Assembly: GCA_947172415.1 (NCBI GenBank)
Contig: OX359193.1
Coordinates: forward strand, 5,202,501-5,266,500
DNA length: 64,000 nucleotides
Origin: Chondrosia reniformis
Taxonomy: Eukaryota; Porifera; Demospongiae; Chondrillida; Chondrillidae
Direction: 5' to 3'
This document shows, in pieces, positions 12,001-22,920 of the stretch (its first letter is position 1; every line of letters begins with the position of its first letter). The notes beneath the pieces are model-generated. The model ran no database searches and had not been told where the DNA came from. It worked only from the letters and a program-made list of their open reading frames with translations. The translations under genes and the position numbers were made by a program.

Positions 12001-13843
12001 TTTAGAGGGAGCCAGGTACCAGGAGGGAGGTGTTTAGTGGAGCAATGTAAATAGCTTGCTCACAAACAAAGGCAATACTAGCAAATGTTCCATTAAGTAT
12101 GAACTTTGAAAACTCACTTTTAACTGAAATAAAGCATTAACATCGGGACATATCAAATGTCTGTCCTCCATTTTCCTCCTTGAATTCTTCACAGAGCAAT
12201 GGTTACTCATTGGACTGTTGAGAGAAGAATTACTCAAGGGATTTTCCTTATCCCAAGCAATGCAGACATGATGAATAGCATCAACAATGCACTTAGTTAA
12301 GTCTTTACCATGAAAATCTGTAAAAGAAAGAAAATATCAGCTAACGCACTCAAAGGCATTTGTGGCAAATTTTGAAGACTCAATCTATAATGAAATTAAA
12401 ACCTAGCTCCAATAGCCAAGATTGAATTGATTTGAGTAACCAACGATACTCAGTTACTTGCATATATTAATGTAAGTTAAGTACAACAGTCTATACATGG
12501 TACAAAATAGTTCAGATTACAGATCTTGTTAATTCTTCTATCAAAGCTGTCAGGAACATAAAATTAGTAATTAGAAGTTTAGTTACGTATGTACGTACTT
12601 TACTTTATGCAAACACTAATATCCACAAGGTATCTACAATCCCTTATTCAGTTGTACATGCCTGTACTAACAAAGCCACCCCCTTGAAAGCTTCTTACAT
12701 TTGTATTGCTCAGCTGATCTGTTTCTCTCTTCGTCAGCTGGTATCTCCCCGCTTTGGATTGGCAGGTCTAGGTTGACATTGCTCTTGATTCTGGATAATA
12801 CTGCTCCAGTTATAGGATACAGTAGCACACTGGGACACTCACTGCAAAGCAAACAAACATAATAGTACTTCCACTGTACCTACGCTTGGTGCTTGCAGCT
12901 AGTCCCACCACTTGTCAATTTAAGCAAGGACACTCCATATTCATATGTTACTGTAGATCAGATAATCTGTTTCAGGTACAGGTCTAATATACAGTGTATC
13001 ATCATCACTAGGAAGCCTTTAATAGTTGACATGAAAAGACTTTTATGAATAGCTAGGAAATCCAGTAGAATCACATACACTAGACAATTGAGGATTATCA
13101 ATAGGGATTTAATAAGGATGTCTTAATAGGATTTAAGGAAATTGAAATTGTACGTAGTTGCAAACTATAATCACAGACACGGCTTTAGTGATACTTTCAG
13201 ATTATTGCATGAAGGCATACAAATCTAGATGTTTTTAGACAATTTGATTTCAATCAAAAGTGCTGCATGAGTAGTCTTTTGTAAATGACTGTAGTTCACT
13301 ATCTATATAGACTGTTTGTATAGGGAGGCTAGCCCTACCAAATGTAGAACCTATTTGCATAGAGAAGATAGCCCAAGAAAAGATCGGTTACTATTACCAT
13401 AAACATCCAACTGAGGTGATATATTGCCACACTGGAGATATATATATAGTACATACATACACTATCTTGTGTCCTCAAGGTTGCACACGTTTTTGCAAAA
13501 GGGCATCCTTTACACACTACACACAAACTTAAGATATAACATACCACAGTAGTCCTAACAATAGTCATGCAATTAAACTACTAATTTGTGTACACATTCT
13601 TTGATTGCAAAACATCCCAATTACTTAAGTACCACTAGTGCTAGCTAGGAATCAAACACATGCTCACCACTTAGCTAGGTAAGACTTGCAGACACTTATG
13701 ACTTGACCTTCCAATTCAAATTCCCATACTCTAGTTACTGCACCGACTATGGGTAATGGGTTTTCCGAGCCAAGATCTGTCCGATTGGATAGAGTGGTTA
13801 AAAATTCCCTTGCTTTTGTGTCAACATCACATTGTTCTGCCAT
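9092..13843 (-). CDS. PPM1F: PPM1F/PPM1E-like PP2C serine/threonine phosphatase
   Basis: Six exons join in phase to about 471 residues (human PPM1F is of similar length): 13843-13668, 12841-12699, 12317-12118, 11016-10828, 10762-10622, 9658-9092. PP2C motifs appear in order: KMEDRH, FYGVFDGHSGIDAA (metal-binding Asp), GWAGDSQALL, RVDGILSVARSIGD, LILACDGVWDVID, and GSSDNITVIVV. The Asp residues that bind Mg/Mn are present. DGHSG replaces the commoner DGHGG. Family members (POPX phosphatases) remove activating phosphates from kinases such as PAK and CaMK. The C-terminal tail is Ser/Thr/Pro rich with two near-identical 'AIDEDQ.DEGTP' repeats. The start MAEQ at 13843 is preferred over an upstream in-frame ATG at 13876. 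It shares a short divergent promoter with ATP6V0B. Confidence 0.92.
9770..10015 (+). repeat. Dispersed repeat family A, copy 3
   Basis: Near-identical to copy 2 over the first 190 bp. It lies in the last intron of the phosphatase gene and continues to a GATCTTCTGTGAATTCTTGGC end. Confidence 0.85.
10385..10550 (-). repeat. Dispersed repeat family A, copy 4
   Basis: Reverse copy in the same intron as copy 3, about 370 bp away, so the two form a widely spaced inverted pair. Confidence 0.8.
11188..12043. repeat. 33-bp minisatellite, about 26 copies
   Basis: Units of the form GAGCCAGGTACCAGGAGGGA + CGGTGTTTAGAGG vary at a few sites (GGCACC/GGTACC, GACGG/GATGG/GAGGG, GTTT/GCTT). It fills most of the phosphatase intron between exons 12317-12118 and 11016-10828. 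As 33 is a multiple of three, it gives long open frames that are not genes. Confidence 0.95.
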
Positions 13844-14059
13844 GCTTGTAGAGCGCAACTTCAAGAAAACCCACACAACAACGATTGTTGGGATAAGTGA
13901 ATCCCTTAAATTATCCCATAGGCGTAACCACCAAATACTCGTGACAGTAGAAAAAACATGGCTGTCTAGTACAAGGTAAAATCAGTGAAGTTACAAGAGA
14001 AATACGAGAGTAGCGAGGTTAATTTAAGCGAGTATATCCGAGAAGCTGTTTGAAGAATC
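13844..14059. promoter_or_regulatory. Divergent promoter, PPM1F-like / ATP6V0B
   Basis: Only 216 bp separate the two start codons, which point away from each other. Both promoters must lie here or overlap the first exons. I see no TATA box at a suitable place, as is common for housekeeping bidirectional promoters. Confidence 0.6.
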
Positions 14060-14665
14060 ATGCTTTGTAATCTTCCACATTTGGTGGTGTATGTGACTTT
14101 CTTGTTAATAATCACCTGTATAGCTCTCTATCACTTGTTTGGAGGCTTGGGAAGTAGAATAGACTTCGGATGGGTCCTTACGTCTATGGATCCGTTTATG
14201 TGGGCTGACATAGGAATAGGGCTGGCGATATCCCTATCTGTCATAGGAGCCGCTTGGGGCATCCTTCTATCTGCAGTCAGCATAATGGGAGCAGGAGTCA
14301 AGGCGCCGAGGATCTACGCACGGAACATGATTACCATAGTCTTTTGCGAAGCTGTGGCCATCTATGGAATTATCACAGCCATCGTTCTGTCTCAGTTTTT
14401 GGATAAATCGAATCTCAACCCCCAGAAACTGAGTGAAAATTTATTTTCTGGATATGCCATCTTTTGGGCTGGAGTGATAGTAGGTGTTGTTAACATTGCA
14501 TGTGGCGTGTGTGTTGGAATTGTAGGCAGTGGGGCTGCTCTAGCTGATGCAATAAACCCATCATTGTTTGTCAAGGTGCTCATCATAGAAATTTTTGGCA
14601 GCGCTCTTGGTCTGTTTGGACTCATTGTGGGTATTGTTGTTGGCAGTAGAGCACGTTTTCAGTGA
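14060..14665 (+). CDS. ATP6V0B: V-type ATPase proteolipid subunit c'' (21 kDa)
   Basis: A single-exon ORF of 201 residues, close to the usual 205. It encodes a five-helix membrane protein of the V-ATPase V0 ring, which pumps protons into endosomes, lysosomes and secretory vesicles. Strong family motifs are seen: [38 protein letters not shown], and [15 protein letters not shown] with the proton-carrying Glu. A second proteolipid half follows ([49 protein letters not shown] end). The start ATG gives a hydrophobic first helix as in orthologues. An AATAAA signal lies about 245 bp after the stop. The lack of introns is notable beside its intron-rich neighbours. Confidence 0.97.
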   Translation: MLCNLPHLVVYVTFLLIITCIALYHLFGGLGSRIDFGWVLTSMDPFMWADIGIGLAISLSVIGAAWGILLSAVSIMGAGVKAPRIYARNMITIVFCEAVAIYGIITAIVLSQFLDKSNLNPQKLSENLFSGYAIFWAGVIVGVVNIACGVCVGIVGSGAALADAINPSLFVKVLIIEIFGSALGLFGLIVGIVVGSRARFQ

Positions 14666-15320
14666 TTTTTGCACAAATGACTTTCCTTTACTTAATGTAA
14701 TGTAATTTGCTTATTTGTTATTAATTTCAACTTTCAAATGAGATAGGTGTTGCGATTCGAATACTACTAAATGAATGCACATGCTGTTAACTAAAAGGAG
14801 TCAATTGAAGTACATGTCATTGTGCTACTGTAACAGTATGTAATGATCATAACAATCTGTAGCCATTTTACTTGTTGATCAAAGTGAGTAGACCTATAAT
14901 GGATAATTAATAAAGTTGGAAATCAGATTTCAGCCCTAAATTATTGATTGGAACAAAGTTACTTTTGGATGGTACATCTTTGGATTCTAAAATTGCAGCT
15001 TTGGCTTAAATTAACTTTCTATTCCAGTGTCAAAAACTGATGGATCTTAAGTAGATGTAATAAAAGGATTTTAACATCAATTATTAGTTGTTTCATTTAT
15101 TATTGATGAGAGCATAGTATTTTAAAGGTGGCTTATCTGAACCCATATTTTGACTTACATATTTCTGCATCACATACGTAGCTTCTGAAAGTTCTTATGC
15201 TATAACAACATCCATCACAAAATACTACTTATTATCTCAATAAGTTCATCAAACAGTATTTCAACAATGCAAGTACAGTTATTTTGTATTCTACCAAATC
15301 AGGGCATGTCCAATTAATAT
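14666..15320. other. Convergent 3' region of ATP6V0B and UXT
   Basis: AT-rich spacer between convergent genes. AATAAA at 14909-14914 (+) is the likely poly(A) signal of ATP6V0B. No gene or repeat is visible. Confidence 0.55.
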
Positions 15321-15824
15321 TCATTTTACTATTCCAAATTGCAACTCCCTCAAACCTTCTATAACAATTCTTATTCTTGCATTAATTTCTGCAGCTTGCG
15401 TTGCCAAACAGTCTACTTTAGATGTCAAATGCGCAACTTTCTTTTCAATAAACGAGAGAGCCTCGTCAAAGGTGAACTCGGCAAAAAATCCGTACCCCAC
15501 GGCAACAAAAATTTTGTCACATTTCTCAATCTTCGCTTTGCAGTAAAAGCTCGCACCTAAGTCTACCATTGTCTTAATATGACTGCAACTGCTACCTTCT
15601 ACGTGATCATCAGCTGAAGAGTTGGAGCTCTTGAGTCGTTCTATAACATTCTTCAACTGAAGATACTCTGAGGCCTCTTGGCTAACGCTATTTCTCTGCT
15701 CCAATACTACCTTTAAATCATTCTTTAGTTTGTCATTTAAAAAGCTCTCGTACCGATAAATTTTATCTTCCAGTTGCTTTTGATTTAAGAAAGACATCTG
15801 TTGCCTACCTGTAGTCCCATTCAA
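15321..15824 (-). CDS. UXT: UXT, prefoldin-like alpha-class chaperone subunit
   Basis: Single-exon ORF of 167 residues (human 157). It matches UXT/ART-27: an N-terminal coiled coil (KIYRYESFLND, LKVVLEQRNSV), the highly conserved YLQLKNVIERL, a short Ser-rich insert (SSNSSADDHVEGSS), then MVDLGASFYCKAKI, IFVAVGYGFFAEFTFDEAL and a second coiled coil ending IVIEGLRELQ. UXT is a subunit of the URI/prefoldin-like complex that helps assemble RNA polymerases and PIKK kinases. Two in-frame starts exist (15824 and 15797); MSFLNQ at 15797 fits the family length better, but the longer form cannot be excluded. Confidence 0.94.
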   Translation of the reverse strand: MNGTTGRQQMSFLNQKQLEDKIYRYESFLNDKLKNDLKVVLEQRNSVSQEASEYLQLKNVIERLKSSNSSADDHVEGSSCSHIKTMVDLGASFYCKAKIEKCDKIFVAVGYGFFAEFTFDEALSFIEKKVAHLTSKVDCLATQAAEINARIRIVIEGLRELQFGIVK

Positions 15825-16228
15825 AGGAAGAGGTAACAGTTTGCCAAAGAGAGGGCCATTGGGGTCGCGTTTTGGGGTGCCACTTTATTCGATTGCGTAA
15901 ATAGAAAGAAAATGGAAGATGAAAAAATGGAGAAGCCAGACCCTCAGTGCAAAAGATGGACCATATAAGGCTTGTAATACGGGATTTTCCTCTGTATATA
16001 CTAAATCTTTAGAGCATTATAATTTTACAAGCTTACTTGTAATACTATAAGTGCAGGTTTATGCTGTCTTCTTTGCTATTTTAAGCAACTTTTCAATGTC
16101 GAAAGACGAGAAAACAAGTGTATTTGTATTGCTATTAATCATTGTGAACTATATGCAAGTTTAGCAAAAAAAATAATTAAATGAAAACAAAGTTAGTTTT
16201 AGTTTGATTTGATTATCCAACAAAAGAG
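15825..16228. other. Spacer between UXT and TGF-beta ligand 1
   Basis: 404 bp containing the UXT promoter and the 3' UTR of the TGF-beta gene. An 18-codon ORF at 15912 (+) is not supported as a gene. Confidence 0.45.
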
Positions 16229-17747
16229 TTACTTGCATTGACAGCTTACAGGGTTTTGTAACATGAAAACCCTTGACTCGTTATTGTCCGAATTTTGAAG
16301 TAAAAGATTAATATTAATGCTAGAGTTCCAATTTGCACTGCAGCAAGGGGACAAAGGAACATAGCGGTAATAGTCTGGTGTATTTAGAACTTCTCCGAAA
16401 GAGTCTGGGCAGTAGCCAGTGCAGTAACTGAGAGTAAGTTCTCTGGGATATTTTAAAATTTTAGATATGCTGTCATTTCGAGTGAATGTATAGTGTTTCA
16501 GACTGCAAACAGACTTTGTTTCATTGGAATCTGCAGTGGTTTTCTTTTCCAAGTTTTCATCTTGCCGTTTGCATCTTTCATTTTTGCCTTGTCTTGCTTG
16601 TTCAGGTTGCTGGTTGATCCTGTTTGAGATTAATGACATGACTAATCGAGGTGTTTTTGTGATGTTCTGATAATCAGTACTAATTTGAAGTGGGAAAGAA
16701 TCTGTATGGCAATGTCCACTTCCTTCAGTACACCTAGTGAAAACGTTGACTTTTAGGTCTAATGTGATGACTTTTGTAACAGGATTATAATAGTTCCGGA
16801 GCCAGATTGTATTACCACGAGTTATGTCAAGTGATATATATTCTGCATTGTCTGGGCGCACAGTTTTTACTGCTAATGGTATGCTAGCAATTTCAGTTGA
16901 GTTAGTGCACCGTATTTCACACACTTCTATGACATAATCCTTTGTTAGTGTTTGGAAACCTCTGTGGAAAGGTTCCTTGTGTAAAATGAGCTCAATTTTC
17001 TGTATCCTATTAAGATCTTGTGAGAGTTCAACATCAAAGTGGGTCCTATACACCCCGGCTTTTTCTATAATTTGAATATGTAGGGCAGTTAATATACAGA
17101 AATCTGATATTACAATTACCTATGATTATAAGTTAAATATGAGAAGTCATATAATTATCATAGTAACAAAATAGTGCTTAGTTTCAATTACTACGTAAGT
17201 GTAATTATATTCAGTAATACAATATATAGGCTTCAGATTGCTGAGGCTCTCCATGTTCTCACTTATTTGTATACATATATTCCAACTAGTTATATTGTAA
17301 TATATAAAGCAAATAACAATCCCTGAATCTATAGATTGTGTAAATTTAAAAATGAACGAGGTCAACCTGTTATAGGGTAGTCTAATAATGCACATTTAGA
17401 AGGTTGTCACTATAAACACACACACCTGCATCACTTGAAATACTTCCTTGGAATACTTTCAGTGTCATCACATTTGGCCAGAAGGAGGTTTCCGGTTCAT
17501 TTCTACTACTGTATTCTAATTTATTTAAAATTTCATAGGTCTCCAGGATTTCCTCTGGGGTACTAACAGACTGAGTATTATTCAGAGAGTTTGATGCCTT
17601 TAAAAGTTCTTTATCCCATCCGAGCTGATCAAAAATATAATTGTAAAAACTCTGTTTCAACTGGTCTTCTGACAGAGCATCTGTTATTGTGACTGTTGTC
17701 CACAGGAATGTTATAACTGCAGTGGCTAACATACTGATAATACCCAT
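16229..17747 (-). CDS. TGF-beta superfamily ligand 1 (divergent, seven-cysteine)
   Basis: Two exons, 17747-17426 and 17064-16229, with a phase-1 intron (385 residues). Signal peptide MGIISMLATAVITFLWTTVT is followed by a prodomain with a conserved IPLAVKT element, shared with ligand 3. The likely furin site RCKR is unusual in containing Cys. The mature domain has a knot with SVCSLK, YCTGYC (CxGxC), SPCC and a C-terminal CQCK. Seven cysteines are present. The extra N-terminal pair seen in ligands 2 and 3 is missing. Secreted growth factor of the TGF-beta/activin type acting on type I/II receptor kinases (family knowledge). A TATA-like element lies about 100 bp upstream. It is a duplicate of the two ligand genes to its right. 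Confidence 0.95.
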
Positions 17748-17849
17748 GACCTATAAGGATGGCGTTAGCAGCAGATCTAAAATTCTATTAGGGTACAGTA
17801 TACTTTCAAGACTTCTCCAGCTCAAGTTGCCTGTCACATCTTAAGCTGC

Positions 17850-17857
17850 TTTATATA
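17850..17857 (-). promoter_or_regulatory. TATA box upstream of TGF-beta ligand 1
   Basis: TATATAAA on the minus strand, 103 nt upstream of the ATG at 17747. Position suits a TATA box if the 5' UTR is about 70 nt. Confidence 0.45.
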
Positions 17858-19538
17858 GGCCTCCGGATGTCAGTTTGCCAGTATTACATTCCTGACTGCA
17901 CACCTAATTACTATGTTAGGAATACGCAACAATGAAACTGTACACCTGTTTCCAACTGCCCTTTTATATACATATACATATAAAATACATTGAATCACAA
18001 TCTGCCTCAGGTGTTTTGTCTGCTTCTCTTTGAAGTTTCAACTATATAAATTGGTTGCTTTGAAATATATGTAAGGATGTTAACCTTAGTAAATGTAAAA
18101 TAATTGACCACATCCAACAAGGTCAAATTCTGTTAGAGTGTTACCTTAATGTCCTTGTACAGTCAATAAATGTCAGCTGAACTTAATTAATTATAAGGTG
18201 AACAAAATGTGTGGCTAAAAAGTAAGAAATTATAAATGCATGTATTTACTTGTTTTGCATGCAGTTTCGATTTTATCCGATCTAAGAGATACATCCGATT
18301 CATCGAAATTTTCTTCCATCTTCTCAATTGATTTACTTGATAGCATTATTATATTTGTGTTTCTGCATTGTCTACACTCTATTTTAAGTTCTCTTTATAG
18401 CTAATTAAATTAAGTAGAGGGTTTGCACAGGTGCTTAACTGATGTGCACTTTTCAGTACTGAGTAGCCTAGATAAAGAAATTGTCCTTTCTGGCAGTTCC
18501 TACATGCCCGTAGCTGAATCTATACTTGTATATAAATAACTGGATATAATGAAGTGCAAAATAATGTATAAAATGGAGATGCTAAATTAATTGTAATAAG
18601 TGTATTCATGTTCCAGTGAGTCTATACTAAAGTTATATACTCCATGGAGTTTAAGCTTATTGCAGCTTTAAAATTTGTCAATATAATGTTCGCTCCTGCT
18701 GGCAAACTGTTTGACAACATCCCTATTGTATCTTTAATTCTTTACATTAAATTAAGCTGTTTTGTCTCCTTGACGACATCAGCTGAACCAAGAAAGTAGC
18801 GAAGTTAGCTGATGTGGAACAGCAAGCAGGTAAGCAATTTTAGGAGTGGCTCAGAAATAGAAATTGAATGGAAGGTGCATGGTCACCAGTGAGTCTAGCA
18901 CAGTGTATAAATAGCACTTGAAAACGTTTCGAAACTTAGAAAATCTACTCTGCATTACCTTGACTGAGATTATTCGTACGTGAACGCATCGATTTTCAGA
19001 GCTATACTATCCGTACGATTATTAAGATTTCCGCATACTACATACCAAAGGCGAAACACTATAACATAAGTAATTGCAATATTATTGTAATTACTTAAGT
19101 AATAATTCATTGAGGAATGCGCTACTTTGTTTACAGCAATTAAAATATGCGTAGGTATACGTATATATCCATGCACATTTGAACGGTTTTTAGAGTTATT
19201 CTGAATCACAAAGTTGTGTATGCGGTTCATAAATATACATTTACACATGTACACTTGAACTATAGCTTGAACATACAGTACGACTACTATCTAGTTTGTA
19301 TACGTTTGCTGCCCTCTTTCCATTAAAGGAATACCTATATACTTGTATGGAAGCTCATTAGCCATCTTGAAACACGCCTCTAGATACCTGCCCAAAACCA
19401 ATCAAATTTCAATAGTTTGTTCAGCTGGCAGACGTCTGGGTCATTAATCACATTGCATGTCCCAGACACATTACTTTTACATGACAATGCTATTGCTTGT
19501 ATTATATAGTGCTAGTAAAGCAAGGGACGAAACGTAAA

Positions 19539-19682
19539 TGTATGTCAATATATGATGATAGCTTCCTACGTATAGATTTCATTTGATTTTGAGCAAGGGA
19601 TGAGACATAATGTATGTCCATATATGATGATAGCTTCCTACGTATAGATTTCATTTGATTTTGAACAAGGGATGAAACATGT
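19539..19682. repeat. 72-bp tandem duplication
   Basis: Two adjacent copies of a 72-bp unit (TGTATGTC[A/C]ATATATGATGATAG...GAGCAAGGGATGA) differ at only a few positions, so the duplication looks recent. Confidence 0.85.
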
Positions 19683-20584
19683 TACAAGTTTGTTAATCAA
19701 AAGTTCATCATTGATCGAGTTGTCCATGTAATAGTATATTTGAAACCAATCGATGGTTAACTATTTCACATTATATTTTGGACTTATGAACCCAATATAG
19801 CATTGGCTTACCTTAAAGCAGTGGTATAACATGTCAGAGGATCATTAGATTTAGCTCTGGCTTATTTGAACTTGAACACCTGGTGACCAGGTCATCTGGA
19901 GTTCAAAGAGCTCAAAGGTCACCTCAGATACCTTTCCTTGTATTGAATATAGAGTGTTAAAAAAAGAAATTGAAGAAATTTTACCCTGTTGTGGTTAAAA
20001 GTAATAATTTGGTGCTATAATGGGTGGGAGTGTAACTTATTAAGCACTTAGGGCCATGAGGTAATTAAATTAAGGATCTTGCAACTCAACGGGCTACATA
20101 TAAGGCGAGGCAGTACAGCTTAAACCATCATATCTATTATCTTTGGTTATGTAGGATTTGTGACATGGTCTATAATCAATCAATTGCCCTTGACAATTCT
20201 ACCATTTTGGGACTCAAATGAAATATGGCTGCCTTGAAATTTGATTTGTATCTCAAGGGTTTCTGTATTGCAATTTAAAAGTTTAAATGATTGGAGTCAT
20301 ATTAACTACTTAGGTACAGAGTGCAGATATGTAGATTTTTAATATTGGAAAGCCACACTGTCTGCTACTCTAGATCTACTATTTCAAATTATCTAATTGC
20401 AACTGGAAGTTTCCTTATAAACATTCCTTAACAACTTTAGTATATATCTTATTGCCTTCTGCTACATATATGTATGGTGCCCATGCATGATTGTCCAATA
20501 ATTATATACATTCTATGATAAGGACTACATACATATGTAGTTAAGCACACATGGAAATCTTTGTATACACACACACATATATAT

Positions 20585-20747
20585 CTTTACTTCGTATATA
20601 TGAGAATGACACTAACCAAAGTTTGAAATTATATAACCAAATTTGCTGTATGATACCACTGATGAAGACAACTGAATAGTTGTCGAAACGTTTGGTTATA
20701 TAATTTCAAACTTTGGTTAGTGTCGCTCTCATATATACGGAGTAAAG
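20585..20747. mobile_element. 163-bp foldback element carrying a hammerhead-like core
   Basis: Two 57-nt inverted arms (20585-20641 and 20691-20747) match almost fully. Each runs from CTTTAC...GTATATATGAGA to TATATAACCAAA. The 49 nt between them contains CTGATGA and GAAAC. The layout matches the inverted ends of the Penelope-like element at 44656-45591, so this is probably a non-autonomous relative. Confidence 0.75.
20649..20702 (+). ncRNA. Hammerhead ribozyme-like motif 1
   Basis: Core CUGAUGA (20659-20665), stem II GACAACT/AGTTGTC (7 bp, GAAT loop), GAAA (20685-20688), then C-GUU. Stem I pairs ACCA (20655-20658) with UGGU (20693-20696), then a 2x2 internal loop, then four more pairs (GUAU-like with UAUA). 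Stem III is minimal (ACGU), as in hammerheads thought to act as dimers. One extra A lies between the core and stem II, which could weaken activity. Structure read by eye; no activity data. Confidence 0.5.
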
Positions 20748-22279
20748 ATGGATTGTCCTAACCACTCAGGTCTATATAAACATATAGGTATATACATATG
20801 TACATATATACGTACATACATACACAAGCTTCCCAATAAAAGTATAAAATTATTGTACTCCTGTGAAACAAGTTGTATTTTATGTATTATAATTGTTAGT
20901 ATTTTCCTATTTACTTGTGACAGTCCATTCTAGCAAGAGGTACGTACATCTACATGTATCTAAACTGACTAAAAAACTTTATTTTTATGTTGATGTGATC
21001 AGCAAAATTTCAGAGCCACTTTTTAAATGTGAAATTTAACTTGATTTATTCAGTTTAGTTCTTCTAAATGTTTCTAATTAAGCACTTAACTATATATACA
21101 CATGTAAATGTATATATGTATAAAAAAGGAGTAAAATTTTAATCGTAAGTTTCAAATTACAGTAACACATATAATATATATTGTGAACATATTTGTTAAT
21201 TGAACTGTACAGGATGTATGGACATGCTAGTGTTACTCGATTCCCTTATTCATCTGACCTCTTAGTCCTAATGGTTACTTTTCATGCCACAAGTAGGAAA
21301 GGCATGATCCTGGGATTCATTTATGGTTAATTTGAGAACAAAAGGAGGTGCTGCAATCAAAGAACAGTGTAAAACAATTTCAACAATTGTAGAATTTCAT
21401 TGGCTTATCCTCAGGGTGACAAAAGCACCTGGCAACAGTTAATGCTGAGAGATTACCAATGAAATGAGTAACAATCTATGGGAATTTTCAGCGGATATTT
21501 GTGCCTTATTTGGCTGTACATTCCCAATTATGTACATCTGCAAATATTTCATAACCTACATACGTAATTAGAGTAGATGTTTGAAACATCAAAAATATTT
21601 GTACATAGGTGTGCCTGTCCTTTATAAAGTGAGAATCATATACTACACATAATTGTAGGATTCCTGAGGATAACCTTCTGTGTCTCTAGGGCATGTCATC
21701 CACAAGGGTTCATGTTTGTAATATGAGACGCTCCTTAGTGTGTTCAAAAATGTGGCTCTAGGCAACCAGAAAAAGCTATGTACATTGTTCACATGTGAAT
21801 TATTTCCTTTAAAGCTCACTGTCATGCGCTTTATATATATATGGACTGACCCCTAGGACTTTACATATATATACAGTAGATAATGGAAAATTTCAAGAAT
21901 TTTTAAATTTTACATTTTAGCTGCAGGGAATTGAATGTGTTGCTTCTTATATACACAAATATAATGCAATACAAGACACCCAATCATCAATTTTATGTAA
22001 AGTGACTACTACCAATTCATACATGCATCTTACATTTTACCTATTTAAACTGGCCATAGTTAAAGGGCTGGCAGTAGCTGCTAAATGTATTGGGGGAGGG
22101 GTACTTGGGAGGTGCTTGGGAGGTGCTTAGGAGTGCACAATCTAAATTGCATGATTTCTTTACTTTTTTGTACATACAGTACATATATATATATATATAT
22201 ATATGAAATGATATGGCTTATTTGTTGCGTTCATTATAAGATCAGTGAATTTCATATGAGCATCAGCAACAGTAACGTT

Positions 22280-22330
22280 ATACAAGATATTGAACATTTC
22301 GACTGTAAAGGTCTTCATCAGCAAAAGTAT
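22280..22330 (-). ncRNA. Hammerhead ribozyme-like motif 2 (degenerate)
   Basis: On the minus strand: CTGATGA (22321-22315), A, GACC...GTC, GAAA (22300-22297), U-GUU. Stem I keeps a 3-bp pairing (UUG before the core with CAA after the GUU). Stem II is only about 3 bp. Likely a decayed relative of motif 1. Confidence 0.35.
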
Positions 22331-22734
22331 GTATGTACCTTTAGCACCTGTTTAATATGTCCTTACCTGTATATATATACATAGACGCTTACATATTTTA
22401 AAACACTTGGTTTGCCTAATACATAAAATGATAGGAAAACTGACTGTATTTTAGCTTAATTTTATTCTGTTTTTATTTGGACGGAAAACTGAGGTTCAGA
22501 GTGAGGGGATTTGAGCGTTTGTTTTCCTCCTACTGCCCCTGAATTAGGATGTTACTCAGAAACTAAGATTACATTCTGTATAATTTTATAAATACTGTAT
22601 ATTTATGTCATATAGATGTTGGCTAATCAGAATTCATAGGATACATGTTGTCTGGGTCTTGATTATCAGCTTGTCTGATGAAGTGAATCACCACTAATTA
22701 AGAATGTACACTGATTATTTGTTGTAGTTAGTTT

Positions 22735-22920
22735 AAGAGGGAGAACATGGGAGAGGCATTGCTGTGGCAGTTGTAGCTCAGTGGCAGAGCAACTGGTGGT
22801 CATACCAGCTGTCCTGGGTTCAATTCCCAGCAATTGCTTCTTTCGTGTTTTTCCCTCTTTATGATGTTTCATTGATTATTACTTGTGGTTTGATTATCAC
22901 ATCGATTATTCATGTGCATA
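22735..22920 (+). mobile_element. tRNA-derived SINE, copy 1
   Basis: A tRNA-like head has box A TAGCTCAGTGG (22774-22784) and box B GGTTCAATTCC (22817-22827). Acceptor arms GCAGTTG/CAATTGC pair fully, and the T arm CTGGG/CCCAG is perfect. The anticodon loop lacks the universal U33, and three further copies with the same flanks occur here (46845, 52395, 52690), so it is a retroposon, not a working tRNA gene. Confidence 0.85.

Noticed and set aside
11207-12054. Two long plus-strand ORFs (276 and 238 codons)
   Set aside because: They are translations of the 33-bp minisatellite in a phosphatase intron.
15912-15968. 18-codon ORF MEDEKMEKPDPQ upstream of UXT
   Set aside because: Very short, no splice donor in a useful place, no homology.
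18770-18840. Candidate exon ending AGCAAGCAG|GTAAGC
   Set aside because: A donor-like site alone; no coding frame links it to any partner exon.
22764-22840. Functional tRNA gene
   Set aside because: Anticodon loop lacks U33 and the same sequence with shared flanks recurs at three other loci, so it is a SINE head.
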